A stretch of DNA of 64,000 nt, taken from the NCBI RefSeq assembly GCF_002307475.1, contig NZ_NTMH01000052.1, positions 60,031 through 124,030 on the forward strand, written 5' to 3'. Within the stretch, counting starts at the first letter, position 1; each line of letters begins with the position of its first letter. Positions 8,879 to 18,453 of this stretch are shown in pieces. The translations under genes were made by a program, and so were the position numbers. The notes under the pieces were generated by a model, which was not told the DNA's origin, did not search any database, and was given only the letters and a program-made list of their open reading frames with translations. Source of the DNA: Pantoea allii. Its GTDB lineage: Bacteria; Pseudomonadota; Gammaproteobacteria; Enterobacterales; Enterobacteriaceae.

Positions 8879-10222
8879 TCATGACTGGCGCTGTTTCGCC
8901 TCCAGTCGCGCCTGGCGCCAGTTGAGCAGCGGCGTCACAGAAATACCGTGGACCACGATGCTGCACACCACCAGCGTCAGCGCCATATCAACCATTATCT
9001 TTGCCTCTGCCCCGACCATGCCATGGACCCAGGCAAACGCAATATAGTTAAGACTACCAATACCACGGATACCCAGCCAGCCAATCAGCAACCGCTGAGG
9101 AACCGGCATGCCAGTGCGCAGGGTCACCAGCCAGACGGCAAGCGGTCGCACCACCGCAAACAGCAACAGCCCAAGCAGGACGCCCTGCATGTTCCAGTGG
9201 TGCGCCATGGTCACGCCAAGTACCACCATCATCATGGCAGCCAACAGGCGTTCGATAGTATCGCCAAAAGAGAGCGCATCGCCTACCACTAAACCGACCG
9301 ATTTCACCATGCCACTGCTACGTTGCTGTAACCGTTTGTTGGGATTCACCAGCGCCTCGGCAGGCAGCAGCCGATCGTCATCGGGCATATCGTCTGGTTG
9401 GTAGCGTTTAAAGACGCCCAGCTCCGCACGGCGCAGGCCCAGACCAGCCGCAAAGGTGGCCAGAAAGCCCGAGGCACCGACCCATTCGGCCAGTGCATAG
9501 CTGAGCGCGATCAGCGCCAGCGCGAGGAAGTCATTGGGTGCCACATCGCCGTGGGCATTGCGCAGCCGGGTGGCCAGCAGACCGACCAGGCGACCCAGTC
9601 CAAATCCCAACAGGATACCGCCGCCAATGGCCCACACGACATCGACAGCAGCCCAGTGCGCCACCATGCCCGTGCCCAGGCTTTCGCCGTTAAACAGCAG
9701 CAGCGCCAGAATCAGTAAGGGCAGTGCGGAACCATCGTTCATGCCCGCCTCACTGGAAATGGCTACGCGCAGGGCATCATCATCCTGAGCATCGCTCACG
9801 GAGATCAGGCTCGCCAGCACGGGATCGGTGGGCGCAACAATCGCGCCAAACGCCAGGGCAATGGGCCACGACAGCCCCACCAGCCAGTGAGACAGCAGCG
9901 TCATGGCCGCGACCGTCATCAACATCGCCGGGAACGCCAGTAAGCCGCCAGCGCGCCAGCTCCGGGCCTTAAGCGGCAGGCGCAGCTTTAGGCCGGTAAT
10001 GAACAACGACGCGGCCATGGTGATTTCAGTAATGTGCGTGACGAGTTCCGCATGGCGAAGGATATCGATTTCGATAACATCAAATACCCACGGCCCGCAG
10101 GCTATCCCGGCTAACAAGAAAAGACCAAAAGAGGTCACCGGGCCACGGTGTATCCACCCTGACGCCAGCGACATTAATAACAGAAGACAGCCCGTCGCAG
10201 CTGTCCAGGCAATAAAGTTCAT
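8879..10222 (-). CDS. CPA1-family Na+(K+)/H+ antiporter
   Basis: A 447-residue polytopic membrane protein with about 12 hydrophobic segments. It carries the CPA1/NhaP signatures APTDPVLASLI (residues about 130-140) and SSEAGMNDGSALPLL (about 155-170), the latter with the conserved ND pair of the ion-binding site. The C terminus is short and charged, with no large regulatory domain. It should exchange cytoplasmic Na+ or K+ for protons. The 61-base gap to the MFS gene at 10284 leaves open a shared transcript. Ion specificity cannot be read from the sequence. Confidence 0.85.
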   Translation of the reverse strand: MNFIAWTAATGCLLLLMSLASGWIHRGPVTSFGLFLLAGIACGPWVFDVIEIDILRHAELVTHITEITMAASLFITGLKLRLPLKARSWRAGGLLAFPAMLMTVAAMTLLSHWLVGLSWPIALAFGAIVAPTDPVLASLISVSDAQDDDALRVAISSEAGMNDGSALPLLILALLLFNGESLGTGMVAHWAAVDVVWAIGGGILLGFGLGRLVGLLATRLRNAHGDVAPNDFLALALIALSYALAEWVGASGFLATFAAGLGLRRAELGVFKRYQPDDMPDDDRLLPAEALVNPNKRLQQRSSGMVKSVGLVVGDALSFGDTIERLLAAMMMVVLGVTMAHHWNMQGVLLGLLLFAVVRPLAVWLVTLRTGMPVPQRLLIGWLGIRGIGSLNYIAFAWVHGMVGAEAKIMVDMALTLVVCSIVVHGISVTPLLNWRQARLEAKQRQS

Positions 10223-10283
10223 AACGCACCGTTTTAATTGAGTTTATGACTAAGCCTGGCACATTTGCTGACGGGCGGAAGGA

Positions 10284-11492
10284 TCAGTCCTTGAGGTGGC
10301 GACTGGCGAGACGCACGATCAGGCTGACAGCCGCGGCCAGCGTCGACAAGACCACAACGCCATTCCAGCCCCAGTGAGCAAGCGCCAGACTGCCCAGCGC
10401 CGCACCGCTCGCCATGCCGATAAATACGATGGTAAACAGCAGGGCATTCAGTCGGCTGCGCGCGTCGGGCACCAGGCCATAAATCAGGGTTTGATGCGCG
10501 ACCAGCGTGGCTTGCACGCCTAAATCGAAGCCAATGGTGCAGATAATGATTAATACCAGCTGACCGGGGAGCGGCAGCAGCGGCAACAAAAACATCAGGG
10601 CGAAAGAGAACGTGACCAGAGCGGCACCAAACTGGGTGACGCGCGCCGGGCCGATACGATCGGCGACGTTACCTGCCAGCGGCGCGGCCAGTGCACCTGC
10701 TGCCCCCGCCAGGCCAAAGGCACCGGCGATAGCACTGTCAAAGTGAAAACGTTCGCTGAGCATGATCGCCAGTGTGGACCAGAAGGCGCTGAAGCTCACA
10801 GAGAGCAGCCCCTGAGCCAGCGCGGCACGTCGCAGGGTTTGATGTTCACGCCACAGCTGCACCAGTGATAAAAGCAGACGGGGATAGCTCACTGACGTGC
10901 CGGGCGTAAAGCGTGGTAACACGCGCCACAAGGTCAGGCTGATCAGCAATACGGCAATAGCCGCTATCATGTACATCGTGCGCCAGCCAAAATACTCCGC
11001 CACCACGCCGCTCACGACCCGGGATAATAAAATCCCCACCAGTAACCCCGTCATTACCGTGCCAACGATTTTACCCCGACGTTGTGCCGGAGCCAGCGCG
11101 GCCGAGGCCGGAACAATGTCCTGCGCCACGGTCGCCGTCAGCCCGGTCACAAAGCTGGCGATAAGCAGCGCGCTGATGCCGCCGGAGAACCCACACAACA
11201 GCAGCGCCATCACCAGCAGCAATCCCTTGACCAAAATGATGGTGCGCCGATCGTGGCGATCGCCAAGCGGGGCCAGCAACAGAATGCCTAAGGCATAACC
11301 GGCCTGCGTTAACATCGGCACCATGCCAACAGTACCAACGCTGATCTGGAACTGCTTACTGATGATATCCAGCATCGGCTGGCTGTAGTAAATCGAGGCG
11401 ACGCTCAGGCCCGCGCCGGCAGCCAGCGTAAAGACCAGGGGCGCGGGCAGACGTTCGGTGGCAGGTGGGGTGATATTGTTTACCGCTGACAT
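10284..11492 (-). CDS. Major facilitator superfamily transporter (drug:H+ antiporter type)
   Basis: A 402-residue protein with 12 predicted membrane segments. The motif-A-like loop GDRHDRRTIILVKG follows the second segment and is characteristic of MFS proteins; the N-terminal QPMLDIISKQF region resembles DHA1-family exporters such as YgaY. GAGGA lies 7 bases upstream of the ATG. It diverges from a LysR regulator 94 bases away, which probably controls it. Substrate unknown; an efflux role is inferred from family. Confidence 0.8.
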   Translation of the reverse strand: MSAVNNITPPATERLPAPLVFTLAAGAGLSVASIYYSQPMLDIISKQFQISVGTVGMVPMLTQAGYALGILLLAPLGDRHDRRTIILVKGLLLVMALLLCGFSGGISALLIASFVTGLTATVAQDIVPASAALAPAQRRGKIVGTVMTGLLVGILLSRVVSGVVAEYFGWRTMYMIAAIAVLLISLTLWRVLPRFTPGTSVSYPRLLLSLVQLWREHQTLRRAALAQGLLSVSFSAFWSTLAIMLSERFHFDSAIAGAFGLAGAAGALAAPLAGNVADRIGPARVTQFGAALVTFSFALMFLLPLLPLPGQLVLIIICTIGFDLGVQATLVAHQTLIYGLVPDARSRLNALLFTIVFIGMASGAALGSLALAHWGWNGVVVLSTLAAAVSLIVRLASRHLKD

Positions 11493-11585
11493 GGTGGCAT
11501 CCTCAAAAAATAGTGTGACAAGTAAAGCCTGTTTTTGACATACGCGGTAGACTCATAAAAGACAAAACGGTTATACGTGGGACGC

Positions 11586-12518
11586 ATGAGAAATTTCAAC
11601 AACAGCGATCGTATCGAATTGATGCACACTTTTATTCGCATTGTCGAGAGCGGCAGTTTGACCGCAGCCGCGTTACAACTGGGCATTACGCAACCGACAA
11701 TCAGCCGCCGCTTGCAGTCCCTTGAGCAGGGGCTTGGGCTGAAGCTGATACTGCGCACCACGCATGCGCTGAAGCTCACCGATGATGGGGAACGTTGCTA
11801 TGCTCAGGCCCGGCAGCTCATGGCGACCTGGCACGCGCTGGAGGATGAACTGACCGGCGCAGGCAGTGATCCGGTCGGGATATTGCGAGTGCGGGCGCCT
11901 CATGCATTCGGTCAGGATCAACTGGTCGCACCGCTGGTGACTTTTATGCGCCGCTATCCCCGTTTACGCATTGAATGGATGCTGAACGACAGGACGCCGG
12001 ACTTCGTCGCCGAGAACGTGGACTGTGCGATTCAGGTTGGCGCACCGACCGATCCTTCTGTGGTGGCTGTGCTGCTGGCTGAAGTGCCACGCATTGTCGT
12101 TGCCGCGCCCGCGCTACTCTTGCAGCATCCGCCGGTCAGGCAGGTGGAACAGCTGGGGGATTTGCCCTGGCTGGCGTTGACCAGCTTCTACCGTAACGAG
12201 ATAGCGTTACAGAATCAGGACAGGGATGAGCCGGTGAATCTGCCCATCGTTCCCGTGCTCAGTAGCGACAGCCTGTATGCCGTGCGCAAGGCCGCCCTGG
12301 CGGGCCTGGGTGCGGCTATTATGTCGACATGGGTCATACAGGAGGATTTGGCGCAGGGCAATCTGGTTCAGTTGATGCCGGAATGGCAGGCTCCCCCGTT
12401 GCCGGTGTGGCTGACCTATCCCTGGGCAAGCTACTATCCTGCCAGGCTGACCGCGTTTTTTGCCATGATCAAAGCGGTATTTCCGCACCTGACGGGCGCG
12501 CGCCCCGCGTCAGGCTGA
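11586..12518 (+). CDS. LysR-family transcriptional regulator, divergent from the MFS gene
   Basis: A 310-residue regulator. The N-terminal winged helix (GSLTAAALQLGITQPTISRRLQSLEQ, about residues 20-45) is the LysR DNA-binding helix-turn-helix; the remainder is the two-lobed co-inducer domain. ATG 11586 is preferred over a GTG three codons upstream. It is transcribed away from the MFS gene at 10284-11492, the usual arrangement for a LysR protein regulating its neighbour, so the 93-base gap should hold both promoters and the operator. The effector is unknown. Confidence 0.85.
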   Translation: MRNFNNSDRIELMHTFIRIVESGSLTAAALQLGITQPTISRRLQSLEQGLGLKLILRTTHALKLTDDGERCYAQARQLMATWHALEDELTGAGSDPVGILRVRAPHAFGQDQLVAPLVTFMRRYPRLRIEWMLNDRTPDFVAENVDCAIQVGAPTDPSVVAVLLAEVPRIVVAAPALLLQHPPVRQVEQLGDLPWLALTSFYRNEIALQNQDRDEPVNLPIVPVLSSDSLYAVRKAALAGLGAAIMSTWVIQEDLAQGNLVQLMPEWQAPPLPVWLTYPWASYYPARLTAFFAMIKAVFPHLTGARPASG

Positions 12519-12580
12519 ACCGGGCTTCCCCCACAAGGGAAGCCGTATAACCGGACGGCGTTCGGCGATGTTGCGGTTGG

Positions 12581-13084
12581 TCAGACGTTTTTCTTTTCCG
12601 CTCGCGACATGTTGTCCAGCCAGCCCATCACGAAGGCCGACAGGACAAAGGTCAGATGGATGATGACGTACCACATCAGCTTGTCGTTTTCGACATTGCG
12701 CGCATCCATAAATACCCGCAGCAGGTGGATGGAGGAAATCGCCACAATCGAGGCCGCGACTTTATTTTTCAGCGAGCCGGAATCCATTTTACCCAGCCAG
12801 CTCAGCTTCTCTTTGCCCTCGTCAATGTCGAGTTTGGACACAAAGTTTTCATAGCCTGATAGCATGACCATCACCAGCAGCCCGCCCACCAGCGTCATAT
12901 CCACCAGCGACAGCAGCAGCAAAATCAGATCGTTTTCTGCGATGCTAAAAATGTTGGGCAACAGGTGAAAAATTTCCTGGAAAAATTTGACGGTGAGCGC
13001 CAGCAATCCCAGCGAAAGTCCAATGTAAACCGGAGCCAACAACCAGCGCGATGCATACATCAGGTTTTCGGTAAAACGTTCCAT
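12581..13084 (-). CDS. yqhA: YqhA family inner-membrane protein (UPF0114)
   Basis: A 167-residue protein almost collinear with E. coli YqhA (164 aa): MERFTENLMYASRWLLAPVY at the start and SIHLLRVFMDARNV near residue 120, with four hydrophobic segments. Function is unknown. The ATG at 13084 is used because GGGA lies 6 bases upstream and homology begins there; an ATG 11 codons earlier would add residues absent from the family. It lies 54 bases downstream of kdpD on the same strand, exactly where kdpE is normally found, and could be read through from kdp. Confidence 0.9.
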   Translation of the reverse strand: MERFTENLMYASRWLLAPVYIGLSLGLLALTVKFFQEIFHLLPNIFSIAENDLILLLLSLVDMTLVGGLLVMVMLSGYENFVSKLDIDEGKEKLSWLGKMDSGSLKNKVAASIVAISSIHLLRVFMDARNVENDKLMWYVIIHLTFVLSAFVMGWLDNMSRAEKKNV

Positions 13085-13138
13085 AATTTCCCAATCATAA
13101 TCAGTAAGGTCGCGCATTATAACCGATCATCTGTGAAG

Positions 13139-15814
13139 TTATTTCAAGCCTTCAGGAGAAATTTCAGGAACCGGTGGCAGCGGTAAAGAGAGACGGAAGC
13201 AGGCACCGCCTTCCGGGCGATTTTCCGCCCAGATCTGGCCGCCATGGCTCTCGATAATCGTTTTACAGATCGCCAGCCCCAGGCCGACGCCCGGCACCGC
13301 CGATTCTTTATCCCCGCGCGAAAATTTGTCGAAAATTCGCGTCAGGTCATTGTCGGCTATGCCTGGGCCACCATCCCAGATGGCGATTTCCAGCCGCGTA
13401 TTTTCACACCAGGCCCGAATGCCACGAGGCGCGCAGTTGCCTGCGTACTTCAGGCTGTTTTCAATCAGGTTGGTAAATACCCGCTCCAGGAGCGTGCTGT
13501 CGCCTTTAATCAGAACGATATCCGTAGGCAGATCGAGCTCAACCTCCCGTCCCTTGAGCGACGGAGCCATGCTGCTGAGCGCGCCGCCAATCACCTCTTC
13601 CAGCGCCAGCCACTCTTCGCGTAAATTCAGACCACCCGACTGGATACGCGCCATATCCAGCATGTTACTGACCAGCCGAATGGTACTCAGGGTTTGTTCA
13701 CGAATCTGGCTGGCCTGCGGTACATACTTTGAGTCATCACTGGCCAGGTCCAGCATCAGCATTTCGGCCTGACCAAACAGCACCGTCAGCGGCGTGCGTA
13801 AATCATGGGACAGGGCTGACAACAAGGCATTGCGCAGCTGTTCCCGTTCCGCAGACAGTCGCGAAGCCGCCTCACTTTGCGACAGCGCCATCCGCTCCAG
13901 GGCGTTGGCAATCAGCACGGTGAAGGTTTCCAGCAGCCGCTGCTGTTCCGGCACCATCAGCTGACGCACATTTTGCGGTTCAACGACCAGCAATCCGCGA
14001 CACAGATCGCCCACTTTTAACGGAAGAATTTGGTAAGGCACCGCCGGTAAGGTATCCGTGCCTGCACCAGCAGGCTGGCCCTTACTGAAGCTCCATTTCG
14101 CAATTGCCCGATCCGGTTCATTGCCCGGCAGCGCATTGCCCAGGGTTTGCAGTTCACCCTGTTCATCGGGCAACAGCAGCAGGCAGCGCGCCTGTAACGT
14201 CGCCTCCAGCACCCGCTGGCTGGTTGCGGCGATATCTTCGGGCGTCAGGCCGCTTCCCAGTGACTTAGCCATTTCGTACAGATGCCGCGTGCGCTGCTCA
14301 CGGTAACGGGCAACCCGCGCCTGATAGCGGACACCGGCCGTCAGATTACCCACAATCACCCCCACCGCCAGCATGACGCCAAAGGTCACTAAATATTGCA
14401 GATCCGACACCGCGACCGTGCCGGTTGGCGCGACGAAAAACAGGTCAAAGGCAATGATGTTCATCACCGTGGCAATGACCGACGGCCAGCGCCCATAGCG
14501 CAACGCGACGATCACCACCGCCAGCAGGTAGATCATCACGCAGTTGGCCGGATCGAAGCTGATCAGCACCGACTGCCCTGCGGCGGTGACCAGAATACAC
14601 AGCACCAGCGCCATCAGGACGCCGCGCAGCTGCAGCCGCCATTTATCGCTGTTAACCCGATCCTCGGCTAACGGATGGGGCGCATCCTGAATCGGCTCAT
14701 TCAGCGCCACCACCAGCAGATCCAGATCGGGCCCCAGTTGCCCCAGACGTTCAGCAAAGCTGTCACGCCGCCAGCGCCGCACCGGGCGTCGCCCCGTCAC
14801 GATCTTACCGAGGTTGTGTTCACGTGCGTAACGCAGGACCGCCTGCGCCTCATCCGGGTCGGAGAGCGTCGCCGTTTCCGCTCCCATATCCTGCGCCAGC
14901 TTCAGCGTGCGTAAAATAGCCCGACGCCGCGCTTCCGGCAGCCGGTTGAGGCGAGGCGTTTCCACGTAAACCGCATGCCATTCACTGCCCAGTCTGGCGG
15001 CCAGCCGTGCCGCCGTCCGCACCAGCTTTTCACTGCCGGTGTCATCACCAATACACAGCAGAATGGCATCACGCGTATGCCAGACACGATCCCGTCCCTG
15101 GCTGTCGCGCCAGGCGCGCATCTGGTCATCCACCCGATCGGCCGTGCGGCGCAGCGCCAGTTCACGCAGGGCAAACAGATTGCCTTTACGAAAGAAATTT
15201 TCGATGGCCCGTTCGGCACGATCGCCAATGTACACCTTGCCCTCTTTCAGGCGTTGGCGGAGGTCGTCGGGGGGAAGGTCGACCAGCACCACTTCGTCGG
15301 CACCGTCGAAAAAGGGATCGGGTACGGTTTCGCGTACCTGAATGCCGGTGACGCCACCGACAACATCATTCAGGCTTTCCAGATGCTGAACGTTCACTGT
15401 AGTCAGGACATCAATGCCGGCCTCCAGCAGTTCTTCAATATCCTGCCAGCGTTTGGGATGACGTGATCCTTTCACGTTGGTGTGCGCCAGCTCATCCATC
15501 AGAATGACCGCCGGATGGCGTGCCAGCGCGGCATCAAGGTCGAACTCTGCGTGCCGCGAACGGCCAGTGGCGCGGCGCGGCAACAGCACCAGTCCATTAA
15601 GAAGCTGGGCCGTTTCCGGGCGATCGTGCGTTTCCACCACGCCCACCAGCACATCCAGTCCCTGGGCACGCAGCCGCTGCGCTTCCTGCAACATGGCATA
15701 GGTTTTCCCTACGCCCGCGCAGGCACCAAAATAGATTTTCAGTTTGCCGCGATGGCTGTCACTGCTGGCCTGCAGCAGGGCATCCGGATCGGGGCGCAGC
15801 GGTTCGTGGTTCAT
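13139..15814 (-). CDS. kdpD: Osmosensitive K+ channel sensor histidine kinase KdpD
   Basis: This 891-residue sensor kinase of the Kdp system is close to the E. coli length (894). In order it has an N-terminal KdpD domain with Walker A GACAGVGKTYAM, a USP-like domain, four closely spaced transmembrane segments (about residues 390-490), a GAF-like region, then the kinase core: H-box SALSHDLRTPLTV, N-box NLIENSLKYA, and G-boxes DGGPGIAD and GVGLGLAI. All kinase motifs are intact. The start MNHEPLRPDPDALL has AAGGA upstream and matches E. coli KdpD; an ATG nine codons earlier is less likely. It normally phosphorylates KdpE, which is not encoded next to it here. Confidence 0.95.
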   Translation of the reverse strand: MNHEPLRPDPDALLQASSDSHRGKLKIYFGACAGVGKTYAMLQEAQRLRAQGLDVLVGVVETHDRPETAQLLNGLVLLPRRATGRSRHAEFDLDAALARHPAVILMDELAHTNVKGSRHPKRWQDIEELLEAGIDVLTTVNVQHLESLNDVVGGVTGIQVRETVPDPFFDGADEVVLVDLPPDDLRQRLKEGKVYIGDRAERAIENFFRKGNLFALRELALRRTADRVDDQMRAWRDSQGRDRVWHTRDAILLCIGDDTGSEKLVRTAARLAARLGSEWHAVYVETPRLNRLPEARRRAILRTLKLAQDMGAETATLSDPDEAQAVLRYAREHNLGKIVTGRRPVRRWRRDSFAERLGQLGPDLDLLVVALNEPIQDAPHPLAEDRVNSDKWRLQLRGVLMALVLCILVTAAGQSVLISFDPANCVMIYLLAVVIVALRYGRWPSVIATVMNIIAFDLFFVAPTGTVAVSDLQYLVTFGVMLAVGVIVGNLTAGVRYQARVARYREQRTRHLYEMAKSLGSGLTPEDIAATSQRVLEATLQARCLLLLPDEQGELQTLGNALPGNEPDRAIAKWSFSKGQPAGAGTDTLPAVPYQILPLKVGDLCRGLLVVEPQNVRQLMVPEQQRLLETFTVLIANALERMALSQSEAASRLSAEREQLRNALLSALSHDLRTPLTVLFGQAEMLMLDLASDDSKYVPQASQIREQTLSTIRLVSNMLDMARIQSGGLNLREEWLALEEVIGGALSSMAPSLKGREVELDLPTDIVLIKGDSTLLERVFTNLIENSLKYAGNCAPRGIRAWCENTRLEIAIWDGGPGIADNDLTRIFDKFSRGDKESAVPGVGLGLAICKTIIESHGGQIWAENRPEGGACFRLSLPLPPVPEISPEGLK

Positions 15815-15827
15815 AGCTTCCTTAGAC

Positions 15828-16397
15828 TTATTTGAGGTCATTCAGCGCCAGGTTAAGCTGCAGCACGTTCACAGTAGGTTCACCGATGAAGGGCAACAGC
15901 GGACGCTGCGTCATGCTGTCTACCAGTGCGTCAACTTTCGCCAGCGGTAACTGACGTGCTGCCGCAATGCGCGGGGCCTGCCACAGCGCGGCTTCAGGCG
16001 AAATCTCCGGGTCCAGCCCACTGGCGGATGTGGTAACCAGTTCCACGGGTACCGCGCCGTTGGCCTGCGGATTCGCCGCCCGTAACGCCGCTACGCGTTC
16101 TGCCACCGCTTTATCCAGCGCCGGATTGCTGGCGGCCAGATTACTGCCGCTGGATGCCAGCGGATTGTAAGGTTTATCACCGGTTGCAGAAGGCCGCCCC
16201 CAGAAATTACCGGGTTGGCTAAAATTCTGACCAATCAGCGCAGAACCCCGTTCTTCGCCATCCACTTTCAACAACGACCCGTTAGCCTGCCAGGGAAACA
16301 GCCACTGCGACAGGCCAGTGGTGAGCAAAGGATAAACCACGCCGCACACAATCGTTAGCAACAAAAGCAGGAAAACCGCCGGACGTAACTGACTCAT
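15828..16397 (-). CDS. kdpC: K+-transporting ATPase subunit KdpC
   Basis: A 189-residue subunit with one N-terminal transmembrane helix (AVFLLLLLTIVCGVVYPLL) and a periplasmic domain containing GRPSATGDKPYNPLASSGSNL and the C-terminal SMTQRPLLPFIGEPTVNVLQLN. KdpC stabilises the KdpFABC complex and raises ATP affinity. The ATG at 16397 follows kdpB by 10 bases and is the family start. It is separated from kdpD by 13 bases, within one operon. Confidence 0.95.
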   Translation of the reverse strand: MSQLRPAVFLLLLLTIVCGVVYPLLTTGLSQWLFPWQANGSLLKVDGEERGSALIGQNFSQPGNFWGRPSATGDKPYNPLASSGSNLAASNPALDKAVAERVAALRAANPQANGAVPVELVTTSASGLDPEISPEAALWQAPRIAAARQLPLAKVDALVDSMTQRPLLPFIGEPTVNVLQLNLALNDLK

Positions 16398-16407
16398 TTT
16401 ATTCTCC

Positions 16408-18453
16408 TCAGGCCATACCAGACAGCACGAGCAACATATCAATCGCCTTGATGCCCACAAACGGCACCAGCAGCCCACCTAATCCATAAATCAGTAAATT
16501 ACGGCGCAACAGCGACGCGGCACTCAAGGGGCGATAGCTGACACCTTTAAGCGCTAAAGGGATCAGGAACACAATCACCAGGGCGTTAAAGATAACGGCC
16601 GACAGGATGGCTGATGCGGGTGAGTGCAGATGCATCACATTGAGCATATTTAACTGTGGATAGGTCGCCGCAAACGCCGCCGGGATGATGGCGAAATATT
16701 TGGCGACGTCATTAGCGATACTGAAGGTGGTCAGAGAACCGCGCGTCATCAGCATCTGTTTACCAATGTGTACCACTTCCAGCAGTTTGGTGGGGTTCGA
16801 GTCCAGATCGACCATGTTCCCCGCTTCTTTAGCCGCCTGAGTACCGGAGTTCATGGCAACCGCCACATCCGCCTGTGCCAGTGCCGGCGCATCATTGGTG
16901 CCGTCGCCGGTCATCGCGACCAGGCGCCCTTCCGCCTGATACTGACGAATCAGCGCCAGCTTGGCTTCCGGCGTCGCTTCTGACAAAAAGTCATCCACGC
17001 CCGCCTCTGCCGCAATGGCGGCCGCCGTTAGTGGGTTATCACCGGTGATCATCACGGTTTTAATGCCCATCTTGCGCAGTTCTGCGAAACGCTCTTTGAT
17101 ACCGCCTTTCACAATGTCTTTCAGCGCAACCACGCCCAGCACTTTTGCGCCCTCGGCCACCACCAGCGGTGTGCCACCGGCCCGCGCCACCTCTTCAACC
17201 CGGGCGTTTACTTCTGCCGGAAAGGCACCGTGGCTGGCTTCAATATGACGACGCACCGCATCGACCGCACCTTTACGGATCAGACGGTCCTGTACGTTGA
17301 CGCCGCTCATGCGGGTTTGGGCAGAGAAGGGAATAAAGCTGGCGCCCATGCTGCTCAGATCGCGTTCACGCAGGTTAAACTTTTGCTTTGCCAGTACCAC
17401 AATACTGCGCCCTTCCGGGGTTTCATCCGCCAGTGACGCCAGTTGCGCAGCATCTGCCAGTTGCTCTTCCGTTACGCCGGGTGCCGGTAAAAACTGCGTT
17501 GCCTGACGGTTACCCAGGGTGATGGTGCCGGTTTTATCCAGCATCAGCACATCTACGTCCCCTGCGGCTTCGACTGCCCGGCCACTGGTGGCAATCACGT
17601 TAGCGCCCAGCATACGGCTCATCCCGGCCACACCGATGGCGGACAGCAGGCCGCCAATGGTAGTTGGGATCAGGCACACCAGCAACGCCACCAGCACCGT
17701 GATGGTAACCGGCGTGCCGCCCCAGGCTGAAAAAGGCCACAGCGTGACAGTGGCTAACAGAAACACGATGGTGAGCGACACCAGCAGAATAGTCAGGGCA
17801 ATCTCGTTCGGGGTTTTACGGCGCTGCGCGCCTTCGACCATGGCGATCATCCGGTCCAGGAAGGTTTCCCCTGGGTTGGCGCTACAGGTGATGACCAGCC
17901 AGTCGGACAGAATGCGTGTCCCGCCAGTCACCGAGGCAAAATCCCCCCCCGACTCACGGATCACCGGTGCCGATTCGCCGGTGATCGCGCTTTCGTCCAC
18001 CGATGCGCCCCCTTCAACGACCTCGCCATCACAGGGGATGACATCACCGGCTTCCACCAGCACCGCGTCACCTTTGCGCAGTTGGTCAGCCGCAACCTGC
18101 TGCCATTTTGCGCCGTAGTGCGCAGCCGACAGTTTTTTGGCGAAGCTGGTCTTTTTAACCCCTTTCAGGCTGTTTGCCTGGGCTTTACTGCGCCCTTCCG
18201 CCAGCGCTTCTGCCATGTTGGCAAACAGCACGGTGAACCATAACCACAGGGCAATGGCACCGGTAAAGCTGGCGCTGCCGCTCTGGTGTCCGGTAAACAT
18301 CAGTAAGGCCAGAATCGTAGTCAGGATGCTGCCCAGGTAAACCACAAACATGACCGGATTGCGAAACTGCACGCGGGGATCGAGTTTTTTTACAGCATCG
18401 ATCGCTGAGGCACGTAACAGCGCTGCGTCAAACACCTGTTGTTGACGACTCAT
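16408..18453 (-). CDS. kdpB: K+-transporting P-type ATPase catalytic subunit KdpB
   Basis: A 681-residue P-type ATPase (E. coli 682). Motifs: actuator TGESAPV, phosphorylation site DKTGTITLG, nucleotide-binding KGAVDAV and hinge GDGTNDAPALAQADVAVAM, with membrane helices before and after. It hydrolyses ATP to drive K+ through KdpA. The ATG overlaps the kdpA stop by four bases, so translation is coupled. The gene is complete with no missing catalytic residue. Confidence 0.97.
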   Translation of the reverse strand: MSRQQQVFDAALLRASAIDAVKKLDPRVQFRNPVMFVVYLGSILTTILALLMFTGHQSGSASFTGAIALWLWFTVLFANMAEALAEGRSKAQANSLKGVKKTSFAKKLSAAHYGAKWQQVAADQLRKGDAVLVEAGDVIPCDGEVVEGGASVDESAITGESAPVIRESGGDFASVTGGTRILSDWLVITCSANPGETFLDRMIAMVEGAQRRKTPNEIALTILLVSLTIVFLLATVTLWPFSAWGGTPVTITVLVALLVCLIPTTIGGLLSAIGVAGMSRMLGANVIATSGRAVEAAGDVDVLMLDKTGTITLGNRQATQFLPAPGVTEEQLADAAQLASLADETPEGRSIVVLAKQKFNLRERDLSSMGASFIPFSAQTRMSGVNVQDRLIRKGAVDAVRRHIEASHGAFPAEVNARVEEVARAGGTPLVVAEGAKVLGVVALKDIVKGGIKERFAELRKMGIKTVMITGDNPLTAAAIAAEAGVDDFLSEATPEAKLALIRQYQAEGRLVAMTGDGTNDAPALAQADVAVAMNSGTQAAKEAGNMVDLDSNPTKLLEVVHIGKQMLMTRGSLTTFSIANDVAKYFAIIPAAFAATYPQLNMLNVMHLHSPASAILSAVIFNALVIVFLIPLALKGVSYRPLSAASLLRRNLLIYGLGGLLVPFVGIKAIDMLLVLSGMA

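Noticed and set aside
12525..12547. GGCTTCCC/GGGAAGCC hairpin as a terminator after the LysR gene
   Set aside because: No T-run follows on either strand; it may be a stem-loop only.
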